Shown piece by piece: positions 55,418 through 64,000 of a stretch of DNA of 64,000 bases (positions within the stretch are counted from its first letter, which is position 1; each line of letters opens with the position of its first letter). The DNA lies in assembly GCF_900496995.4 (NCBI RefSeq), contig NC_044018.1:28488858-28552857 (forward strand). Reading direction: 5' to 3'. Made by a program: the position numbers and the translations under genes. Source of the stretch: Aquila chrysaetos chrysaetos. Lineage: Eukaryota; Chordata; Aves; Accipitriformes; Accipitridae. The notes under the pieces were generated by a model. That model worked only from the letters and a program-made list of their open reading frames with translations. It did no database searches and was not told where the DNA came from.

Positions 55418-58400
55418 GTGAGTGGTCGGGGATGGTCCCCGTCCGCGTTCCCAGTCTCCGGGTGCCTCTGCCGTCAAGCACGAGGCACCTGGATGTGGGG
55501 CTGGCTCTGCTCTTCCCCTGCTCATCCCTTGTAACCCGTTTGGGGCGATGAGCAGAGACCTGCTCGCCTGTCCCATGAGTACAGGTCATGCCAGGCCCTG
55601 GGGAATTTCAAATATTAGACCCCAAACCGGCTGTCCAAGGTCCATCCTGGACCTTTTCTATCCCCTTCACGGCATTCGCCCCTGCTGAGATATTTTGGCG
55701 GCTGAACGAGGTGATGATGTTGTAGGGGTACGGGGATTAATGGGGTCGGTCTAGGTGGCATCGGGCGCAGCCCGTGCAGATGCAGCCATCACCCAAAGCC
55801 AGCTCAGGGCCACCAGCACGAGCTCGACCTGCTCCTGGGAGCACAGGGGCTCAGGGGCTTGCAGAAAAGTCCTTTTCCAGTGGGGTGGGAGGTCTTCACG
55901 GGACCCCCAAGGGGTTTTTTTGCTCATAACAGCCCCTCTCTGCCTTCCTCCCCCTGCCCTGCAGCCACCTCCATCCTGAAGCGGCAGAAGCAGCTTCGCA
56001 GGAAGAATGTCCGCTTCGACCAAGTGACCGTCTACTACTTCGCCCGACGCCAGGGCTTCACCAGCGTCCCCAGCCAGGGCGGCAGCTCCCTGGGCATGGC
56101 CCAACGCCACAACTCCGTCCGCCACTACACGCTCTGCGAGTTCGCCCAGGAGCAGGAGGTGAATCACCGGGAGATCCTACGGGAGCACCTCAAGGAAGAA
56201 AAACTCCACGCCAAGAAAATGAAGGTATTGCCGGGGAAGCAGGATCTCGCTGGTGAAACCCGGGCAATGCCGCAGCCGGGAAACACCTTGCAGAGCTTTG
56301 GTGGAGCTTGAGCGTAAGCCAGGTTGGAGGAGAGAGATCTAGGCTGCCATTTCACATCAGCTGGGGATGGATTTATTGCCACTAAGCTCTTCCTTTCTAT
56401 TTCTTTTACGTCTTTTTTGTGTCGATGCTGCACCTGCACGGGGAGCCGGCCAGGCAGCATCAACCTGTGCTGCGTTCGGAGCTGTCGGCCAAACCTCACC
56501 AGGTCCATGCCAGTAGAAATTCCAGTCTGGGAGGAGGCAGCCAGGCTGCGTTGGGAAGATCAGGATCTTGGGTGGCTCTGCCTGTTCTCCAACCCGTCCC
56601 GGGGTTGGATCTGTGCCCTCGGGCGTTGCCCAGAGGTTGGGCTCTGCTCAGCGGGATGCTCTGCAGAGCCTGTGATCTGGCTCCCACTGCTGTGACAGCC
56701 GGCTTCGGGCAAATCCAGCCGGCTGCCTCTTTGCTTTATTTTTTTCTCTTTTTTTTTTTGTTTTTAAACATAGGCTTTTCCACCAGCTCCTCAGGAGGCC
56801 ATGGCCCTCTCCATCTGCTGCCTCCACATGTGCCAGTTTCAGAGGGCTGGGGACCCTCATTTACCCTCAGTGCCAAGATTTCGGGGTGTTTGAGTGCGCA
56901 GGGAGGGAGGTTGAAGGACCAGAGCAGGGAGGTGAAGGCGCGTTGCAGGATCCGGCTCTGGCCTCTCTGTTGCTTTCAAACCTCATTTTCCTCAGGAACG
57001 ACAGGAGGGGGATGCTCTGCAGCTCCATTGCTGCCGCTGCTCTGGTATTTTAAGCAGCAGCACCCTCCTTTTATCTCACTATTTGCAGGGCGCTGTAGCG
57101 GAGGGAAGACAGAAAAGGGATTCTCTGCTCTAATTCTTTTGTTATTTAATTTTTTCCCCCTTCCTTCTCCTATAAACTGCCACAAGCCCACCCACAGTCT
57201 GGGGGGAGGAATCGCATGGGAATGGCTCTGCGGGGGCCTCAGCTCGCCGTGCTGGACCCCGCTCAGTGCTGGGGGGCAAGGGAAGGCTCTGAGCTGGGGT
57301 GGTGGGTGGTCGTTGGGGGACGAGGAGCCGGGTGGAGGGACATACATCCTCCATCCTGCCTCATCGCCGCGGCTCAGTGTGTGTCCCCCGGGTGGGCGCT
57401 GACTCTGCTCCGCAGCTCACCAAGAACGGCACGGTGGAGTCGGAGGAGGCGGACGGCCTGACGCTGGAGGACGTCTCGGATGACGACATCGACGTGGAGA
57501 ACGTGGAGGTGGACGACTACTTCTTCCTGCAGCCGTTGCCCACCAAACGCCGCCGAGCTCTGCTGCGAGCCTCCGGTGTTCACCGCATCGATGCTGAGGA
57601 GAAGCAGGAGCTGCGGGCCATCCGCCTGTCCCGGGAGGAGTGCGGCTGCGACTGCCGCCTCTACTGCGACCCGGAGGCTTGCGCCTGCAGCCAGGCAGGG
57701 ATTAAATGCCAGGTGAGTCGGGGAAAGAGACGCCAGTGGTGAAACCAGGTTGCCGGGGCTCGTCCTGGTGCCGGTGTGCCTGTGCTCTCCTTGGGTGCCA
57801 GCTGCTCCTGGAAGGGCCGGGGTGCAGCTCCAGGTTGTTTTGGGGAGACCCAGCAGGGGAAACACTTCCCCCAGCACCAAATTCCCAAGGTCAGGCAGCG
57901 CCAGGGTGGATTTTAGGCTCTGGGGAGGGATCCTCTGGGATCCTGGAGCTGCCACGTCTCCGTCTCCCTGCCAGGTGGATCGCATGTCCTTCCCCTGCGG
58001 CTGCTCCCGGGATGGTTGCGGTAACATGGCCGGTCGGATCGAATTCAATCCTATCCGGGTGCGGACTCACTACCTCCACACCATCATGAAGCTGGAGCTG
58101 GAGAACAAGCGTCAGGGTGGGCGGCCACCGGCGCCGGAGGAGGAGGCGGCCGCTGCCGCCGCCGCTCACGGCTCCGCTAGCGACTGGCTGGGGCCGCAGC
58201 CGGCCGAAACGCAGGACTTCCAGGAGTTCATGGCGGAGAACGAGACGGCCGTCATGCACCTGCAAACGGCGGAGGAGTTGGAGAGGCTGAAGGCTGAGGA
58301 AGACTCCAGCAACGGCTCCAGCATGGAGAGCTTGGGCGTTTGCATCCTGGAGGAGCCCCTGGCCGTGCCGGAGGGTTTGTGCCCAGGTCTCGCCGCCCCC

Positions 58401-58859
58401 ATCCTCATCCAAGCCCAGTTACCTCCGGGCTCGTCCGTCCTCTGCTTTGCCGACGGCTCGGAGCAGGCAGCCTCGGCGGTGGGCGACCAGCCCTACTTGA
58501 ACGATGGACCTGTGGTCTACTACCAGGTGGAGCAGAGGCCGGTGCTGGGTGTCAAGGGCGAGAGCAGCCCGGCGGAGCCGCCGGCACCGTCCTCCTGCCT
58601 GAGCGAGAAGAACCTCAGCGTCCTCCCCGTCCCCGTGGTGACTTGCAGCCGAGCCGCCGCTGCTGCGAGCAAGGGGGAAGCATCCCGAAATCCTCCCTCG
58701 TCCCCGGAGGCTGCTCCATCCTCTGAGGGCTGCCGAGCGGCGGCTGCTGCCCGCTGCCCGCGTTCCCCGTCCCCCGTGCCACCGGAGCAAGCCCTGGAGC
58801 GGGCGCACGAGCCGCCCTCCGCCGAGGAGCGCTCGCTGGGGCCTGTCCTGCCCATGTGA
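55264..58859 (+). CDS. CSRNP2: CSRNP2: Cys/Ser-rich nuclear protein 2, four coding exons
   Basis: The exons are 55264-55417, 55965-56224, 57416-57712 and 57975-58859, summing to 1,596 bp (531 residues plus stop; human 543). It starts [21 protein letters not shown] serine/aspartate-rich segment ([17 protein letters not shown]) follows. Next is the conserved block [20 protein letters not shown], whose KNVRF fits the RVxF docking motif for protein phosphatase 1 (the protein is also called PPP1R72). Then come an acidic stretch and the cysteine-rich region [20 protein letters not shown] to [20 protein letters not shown] at about 205-250. The family are nuclear, sequence-specific activators (AGAGTG sites). 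The C-terminal third is less conserved and has alanine expansions ([21 protein letters not shown]) likely driven by GC-rich DNA. Confidence 0.97.
55965..56224 (+). CDS. CSRNP2: CSRNP2 exon 3
   Basis: It encodes [20 protein letters not shown] and the near-invariant [20 protein letters not shown] through [10 protein letters not shown]. It includes the PP1 docking motif. Confidence 0.97.
57416..57712 (+). CDS. CSRNP2: CSRNP2 exon 4
   Basis: It encodes [20 protein letters not shown], the acidic [20 protein letters not shown] and the first half of the cysteine-rich domain. Phase 0 borders. Confidence 0.97.
57975..58859 (+). CDS. CSRNP2: CSRNP2 exon 5 and stop
   Basis: It begins [20 protein letters not shown], completes the cysteine-rich domain, then encodes [20 protein letters not shown] and a variable tail. 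Stop TGA at 58,857-58,859. Confidence 0.96.
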   Translation: MDRMSFPCGCSRDGCGNMAGRIEFNPIRVRTHYLHTIMKLELENKRQGGRPPAPEEEAAAAAAAHGSASDWLGPQPAETQDFQEFMAENETAVMHLQTAEELERLKAEEDSSNGSSMESLGVCILEEPLAVPEGLCPGLAAPILIQAQLPPGSSVLCFADGSEQAASAVGDQPYLNDGPVVYYQVEQRPVLGVKGESSPAEPPAPSSCLSEKNLSVLPVPVVTCSRAAAAASKGEASRNPPSSPEAAPSSEGCRAAAAARCPRSPSPVPPEQALERAHEPPSAEERSLGPVLPM

Positions 58860-61300
58860 GCGGCCCCGTTCCCCCCTCCCTCCTCGGCGCTCATTTATTT
58901 ATTGACAATAATATTTTATGGACCGGCAGCAGCCACTGGTGGTTATTTAATTTGGGGGGTGGGGGAAGAGCAGGGGCTGCTTTGTACAGAGGATTTTAAA
59001 CGGTGTCCCCTCGCCTGATGCCAGGAGCCTTTCGCTTGCCTGGCAGAGATGGTTTTCATGGCTCGGCCGATGCCAGCAGCTGCTCGGTTGCCACCTGCGC
59101 GCCAGGACATTCCTGACCTGGAGCCTCCTGCTTCCCATGGCTGCTCCTTCCCATCCTCCTCCCCCTGAGCTGCCCCCACCGCAGCCCCAGGCTGCCAGGA
59201 CACCTCTGCCCTCTGTTTTTTAATGAAAAAAGACTTTTTTCCTTTATTTCCCCCCCCCCCCCCCTTTTTTTTTTTTAATGAATGTTTACTGGGCCGTGTC
59301 ACAACCCAGCGCCTCCGAGTGCTGCTCCAGCCCCTTCCCTATGGCACTGCCCCACCAGCCACCGCAGCCGGCACGAGGGGCCAGGATGGATCGGGAAGCA
59401 CCCAGAGCCAGCGGGGAGGCTCTAATTGCACAAGAGGGGTGAGACTGCAGCCTACAAACTCTCCTAGAAAATTTGGGGGGGGGTTTAACTGCTGGGATTT
59501 GAAGAGTTTGAGCCCTTCACAGCCATGGCATGACCGTGATGGAGAACCGTGTCCGTCTGTCCATCCTTGTCCACCATGCTGGCCTCGAGGAATGGTCAAG
59601 GCACTGGGCTGCTGCGTCCCCTGGCCAGGCAGTAAAAGCACTTTCCACCCCTCAGGTCCCCCAGCGCCGGGCCGGGGCCCCCCCTTCGCCTCCTGCCGAA
59701 ACCGGCCCCATTGCTGGTCTCAAGGGGCCGGACCCGGTGGGACCCGGCGTGACGCTCCTCTTCCTTCTCCCCAGTGGCTTTAACCTCCGCCCTTGCTCCA
59801 GCCTCCTCCTGGTCAAGGGAAGCATCTCCCCTCCGTTCCCCCCCTGCCCCGCCATTTATTGGACTCGGGCTGAGCAAAATCCAGTCTTTTTTAAGGCGAG
59901 AATCGGGGGAAGTGGTGGGGGTGAAGAGCCCCTGATGCCCACGAGCTTCCCCTGCCGGAGGGTTCAATCCAATACAGCCCCATGGCTGCCGCCCTTGCGT
60001 CTTCTCGGAAAACAACCCCGGAGCTGCTCGAAGGGGAAACATTCCAGCTGGAGAGCAGGGAAATTGGGGCGGGGGGGGGGGGGGGAACTGCAGTCTGATG
60101 AAGTGCTTTAATTATCTGGGGGGGGGGGGGGTTGTTTAAGGTTGTTCTTGTGCTCCTGGTGGTCACCTCCCTCTGTCAAAAGGTGTTTAAAACCCCTTTG
60201 CTGCTCTCACCGCCTCGGCGAGTGGTTCCAACTGAGCCTCAAGCCTGGCAAAGTGGCTCTTCCCCACCCGTCCCCTCCCTCTCTGCCAGGACTGAGCCCC
60301 TGGGGACACTGTCCCCTTCTCCTGGGGCAGAGCGGAGGGGAAGGAGCTGGTTTCCAAACAGGAGTGGGCTCGGGGCACATTACCAGCCGGCACCAATTCC
60401 GGCAGCAGCTCTCCCTGCCCTCGGCCAGCATACAAGGGCTAAATTTGGGAGGAACAAAGCCTTACCCCCTTGTTGGGCGCTTCACCGGCGATGTCCCCGC
60501 TTCCCTTCCCAGCAGGGAGCTGCCACCGGTTTGGCCATGGGGGTTTTTCAGCTCCTACACGAAACGGAGCAACTCCGAGCTGCAAAACCGGAGCAAATGG
60601 TGACACTTGAATGGGTTAACATCTTTTATTTCCCCCCTTTTTTATTTTCAACGGACTCCACACTCCCTCCCCAGCTCTGTGTCCTGGCCCTCGGCCACCA
60701 AAGCCAGGTCAGGACCTGCTTGCCCCAGGGGAGGTGGCTCGTTAGGCGAGCCCCGATGCTCCGTCAACTGACAGAATGAATCCTAAGACACTGGTTAGGA
60801 TGGGTGCTTTCACAATAAGCAAAGAACTAATAGGATTTATTCTATTTTTACAAAGATAACTATGCTGTTAATAGTGCAATGAAAGCAAATTCTGCCTTTT
60901 ATTATTATTTTTGTTCGTTTTAAACGTACTCACTGACACTAACGCTGGTTCCGCGCTGGCTCCTGCTCGACTCGTCGCCGTGTAAGAAACCAAACAGCCC
61001 ATCTCCTCTCTGGTGCTACCAAGGTGCTGCGGGAGCTGCGGCACTATCGCACCGCCAAAATCCAGGCGTCCCCGGCTCCTCATCCTATTTAAACAGCAAC
61101 TCTGCAACTCCTAAACCTCCCCGTCTCACACTGTCTAAGGTGGCTTTTTTGTTTTTAATTTTCCAGTGTGAATCCAAAGCTTGTCCTCTGCATATGGTTT
61201 TTGGTTTTTTTTCTGGCCTTTTCTGTTCTTTTCATGGTGATAATGCTGTATTTAAAGAGAATATTTAAGTGTAAAAATAAAAGAAATGCTCAAACTTGGA
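58860..61300 (+). other. CSRNP2: CSRNP2 3' UTR
   Basis: A nested AU-rich element ATTTATTTATT at 58,893-58,903 starts about 35 bases after the stop. It is the kind of element that destabilises immediate-early mRNAs. A canonical AATAAA at 61,276-61,281 is the likely end; another AATAAA at 61,641-61,646 is an alternative. Confidence 0.6.
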
Positions 61301-62589
61301 TGGCGAGTTGCGTCTTAAAGGGGGTTACACCCACCCCAGTGAATTCCTCTTGGTGAGGGTCTCGAATTCCTGCAAAAACAGCAAGGCTAGGGGGTGAGGG
61401 GAAAGGTTTTCTTCTCCAAGAGGTGAGGGAGGAGCTCAGAGCTGGCCTGGCGCACACGTGGGTGATTTCTACCCCTCCTTTATACCTGAATAATGCTTAA
61501 AAAAGGAGATTTTTCCACGTGGTAGTGTGCCCTGTCCACGGGTGGAGGAGCCGCTGGTGGGACAGGGAGTATTTCACAGCGCAGGAGGTGCAGAGGGGCC
61601 TCCAGAGAGATGCTTGAGCCACTCGCTTGCTTTTCTCTTTAATAAAACACTTAAAGTTGATTTAAATTCACTCAACAGCTGGGTATTTCTCATGCAGTGA
61701 CGGGATGAGGTGAGACACGGTGGGTTTTAACCCCCTCAACGCAGCCTGCAGCGGGGAGCTGCCGCTAAAGCCCTCGGAGCCGCCTCCGCCAAGCAGAAAG
61801 CGCAGGGCTAAGATCTCATTAGGCAGAACTTGACAAATGCAGGCCGTGGCCTCCGCCGAAGGTGTCAGTGCAGTTCAGTGCTGCCTTTCTAACGCCATTT
61901 GTGTCAACAGCGGCGTTTCCAGCCCCGGGCATCCTCCCTCCATCAGCCAGTGCTGGTGGCAAGGGCTCCGCAGGTGAGGGACTGTGATGGGGATGCTCCG
62001 GGAGGCAGCTGCAGCCAAACAAGGAACTCCCCTGCAGGGAACCCCCCCCAAGGCTGTGGGTAAGGTCACACGGGGATTTGGGGTCTTTTCTTAACCCCTC
62101 AGGGAGATTTTTATATTTAAGACTGCTCAGTGAAGTAAAGAAACTAAGTAAAACCCTCCGTTTGAGGCACAGAGCAGCAAAACCCAAGCTGAAAGGAGCC
62201 CGCTATTACGAGATACTAAGGGAAGCATCCACAGGCAGCGGAGACACTTGTGCTCCCCTCCCGTAGTTAAAGTGACACAGTTTAAGAGCTGTAACAGCGA
62301 AGCCGCCTCCCCTGGACGCCGAAGGCAGGGACGGGGCTCAGCCCCGCGACATCACCAGCCCGCTCTGACGGCACGAAGGGGAAGAGAAGAGACGGCGCCG
62401 GCACAAACCTCCAGTGCAGGAGGGAGAGAATTGCATCTTCGCCCCAGCGGCAGCATCGGGGCCCTTCTCACCGACTCCGGGCTGTGGTTTCACATCACCG
62501 AAAGGCAGGTTTTTTTGCGGCGCCAGGCTGGGAATCGCCAAGTTGACGCACGATGCCGGGGTGAGGGTGCGCAGCCAGCGGCTCGGCCG
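61301..62589. other. Convergent 3' region between CSRNP2 and LETMD1
   Basis: This holds the LETMD1 3' UTR on the minus strand. TTTAAT at 61,638-61,643 reads ATTAAA on the minus strand and overlaps the plus-strand AATAAA at 61,641-61,646, so both genes could end at the same spot. No coding signal is seen. Confidence 0.45.
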
Positions 62590-62660
62590 TCACTCCTTGG
62601 CCCTGACATAGTTGAGGGACAGCAGGACCATGCTGTTTGCCAGGAGCGAAGCTTCAGAAG
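62590..62660 (-). CDS. LETMD1: LETMD1 last coding exon
   Basis: After a split alanine it reads [22 protein letters not shown] and stop (TCA on the plus strand at 62,590-62,592). The minus-strand acceptor is TTTTTTCAG. Confidence 0.9.
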
Positions 62661-63739
62661 CTGAAAAAATACAAGAGCGAGGTCAGAGCAGCACTGCTAC
62701 AGCCCAATCGCTCCAAACGTGCTCATCCCGAGCTGCCGAGGCAGCACCAGAGGCTGCGGGGCTCCCCCTCACCCCCGGCCCCTCTCTCTGGGGGCTTTTT
62801 GCTCTGCTCCAGATCCCCCATTTTCCTCCCGCTCCAGTTTTGCTTCCCCTGGTGTTGCTGCAGGGCTCGAATCTGCCACCACGAGGTCTCTGTGGGACAG
62901 GGACAGCCGAGCACAGGCTGTCCCTTGCGGGTATTCCACACGGACACATCCCCAGAGAGAGCCAGCATGCTCCACCATGTCCTCCTCTCGGGGACGAGGC
63001 CCCAGGAGATTGGTGGGGCAGCCCAGAGGGGGATAAAGCCACTGTTTACCCCAAATTTCCCCAGAACCGACACTCCCTGTGCCCAGAGAAACTCAAGATA
63101 CTCCCAGGTCCCCCCTGTCCCACCAGGCAGGAGCTGCCCTTCAGCCACCATTACCTTGCAGCTTGCAGGAGAGCCCCAGCCACTGCTCCAGCCACGCTCT
63201 GCACTCGGACATGCCAAGGTGAGTGGAGTTCAGGCCACGGAGGTAACAAGCCTGCAAAGCAGGGAAGAGGAAAAAAAATATAGACACGTTCAGGGACGGG
63301 CACTCTGGGTCACACAAAATGCCAGGGATCACGCCGTGATCCTTCCTCAGCGTGAAGAGGGGCTAAACAATGGTGAATGATGCCGTGCGGTGCCCTGGCG
63401 TGGTCCCGGCACAGAAAATGGGCTCAGAAAACAATTTCCCGGAGGAGAGCGGTTGCAATCCGCCTCACAGTGGGTCTGGAGGAACGTGCCATGCCCCGAC
63501 GCAGCTCTGCTAACAACCAGGGAGGGCCGGGATGATGCAACCCCAGGGTAAAACAGCCGGCGCGGGGCTGAAGGAACCATCCTCACCGCTTTCAGCTCCT
63601 CCTCGGACAGCTGGCCCAAGCCCAGTCGCAGCATGGCACGGTCCAGGTGCCGGATTTCCAAGACGTGGCTCCGCAGGCGATGCCTCAGGAAAAAGGCCGG
63701 CAAGTGAGGGGTCAGAAACAGGACCTGGCTCAGGGCTTT
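62590..63739 (-). CDS. LETMD1: LETMD1 (HCCR), last three coding exons; 5' part outside the window
   Basis: Minus-strand exons in order are 63739-63587, 63251-63155 and 62660-62590. They encode [20 protein letters not shown] and [20 protein letters not shown], then [20 protein letters not shown] and [12 protein letters not shown], then [15 protein letters not shown] and a TGA stop. The frame is continuous (153, 97 and 71 bp). They match the C-terminal LETM1-like domain of mammalian LETMD1, a mitochondrial membrane protein of about 360 residues. The N-terminal targeting sequence and membrane segments lie beyond 64,000. It converges on CSRNP2 as in mammals. Confidence 0.95.
63155..63251 (-). CDS. 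LETMD1: LETMD1 penultimate coding exon
   Basis: It encodes [20 protein letters not shown] then [12 protein letters not shown]; ends phase 1 at a minus-strand GTAATG donor. Confidence 0.95.
63587..63739 (-). CDS. LETMD1: LETMD1 antepenultimate coding exon
   Basis: It encodes 51 residues from [17 protein letters not shown] to LSEEELKA; minus-strand acceptor CCCTCGCAG and donor GTGAGG; phase 0 both sides. Confidence 0.93.
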
Positions 63740-64000
63740 CTGCGAGGGAAAAGAAGGGCACAGTCACTGGTGAGGGCGTCTGACCCCTCCAAAAATGGGT
63801 GTCTGACCCATTCAGGCACAACTTAAATCAAACAAAGCCTCTCCCGTTCCAGACATGCCCCGTATTTTGTTCCCCTTTAATTATCTGGCTAATTGTCCTG
63901 CCCATGCTGAAACCCTGAGCTGTCCCTCGCAGTTTTCGTTACGCCCAGCTTGGCTGCCTGGCCCAACGAGCGGGGCAGGGAGCTGGTGTCCAGAGACACA
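63740..64000 (-). other. LETMD1 intron, runs off the window
   Basis: No further exon is recognised before the window ends; the preceding exon must lie beyond 64,000. Confidence 0.6.

Noticed and set aside
1-64000. Search for retroviral, Polinton-like or other virus-derived elements
   Set aside because: No LTR pairs, polymerase, capsid or envelope-like frames were recognised by eye; small degraded remnants could be missed.

Overview
The window is vertebrate nuclear DNA holding a compact, intron-bearing gene cluster. It carries, left to right, a likely first exon of DAZAP2 (minus strand, low-moderate confidence), the complete coding region of POU6F1/Brn-5 (plus), complete TFCP2/LSF (plus), complete CSRNP2 (plus) and the last three coding exons of LETMD1 (minus). 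This is the gene order and relative orientation of human 12q13, read in reverse. Long G/C homopolymers, several GC-rich minisatellites, short introns, absence of recognisable mammalian SINEs and few obvious transposon remnants suggest a sauropsid, most likely a bird microchromosome; the species cannot be named from the sequence.

Layout. 1-1,440: GC-rich promoter zone with a duplicated array of CRE-like sites, a CpG island with CCAAT and NRF1-like motifs, a candidate DAZAP2 start codon on the minus strand and a minisatellite. 1,441-16,223: a large region upstream of the first coding exon of POU6F1, with AT-rich stretches that look like conserved noncoding DNA, a G-rich minisatellite (6.9-8.1 kb), a second GC-rich promoter-like segment ending in a good splice donor at 8,610 and flanked by two identical-class POU-type palindromic sites, and another candidate 5' untranslated exon near 13.4 kb. 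16,224-25,320: POU6F1 with ten coding exons. 25,600-44,544: TFCP2, CCAAT-rich promoter and fifteen coding exons. 47,800-61,300: CSRNP2, TATA-containing CpG-island promoter, noncoding exon 1, four coding exons and a long 3' UTR. 61,300-64,000: convergent 3' end of LETMD1.

Reading frames were checked by summing exon lengths. TFCP2 (496 codons plus stop) and CSRNP2 (531 codons plus stop) join in frame at every junction. POU6F1 would be 614 codons plus stop, except that one cytosine run in coding exon 7 is one base too long to stay in frame; this looks like a homopolymer error rather than a broken gene.

The products are mostly nuclear regulators: POU6F1 (POU-homeodomain), TFCP2 (grainyhead/CP2 family) and CSRNP2 (Cys/Ser-rich nuclear protein with a PP1 docking motif). 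LETMD1 is a mitochondrial protein. They are linked by old synteny rather than by a shared pathway. I saw no CRISPR array, no prokaryotic system and no retroviral element. The points most worth a second look are the CRE-like array, the paired POU sites in POU6F1, the intronic polyadenylation unit in TFCP2, the polypurine tract splitting the POU-domain exons and the POU6F1 homopolymer frame slip.
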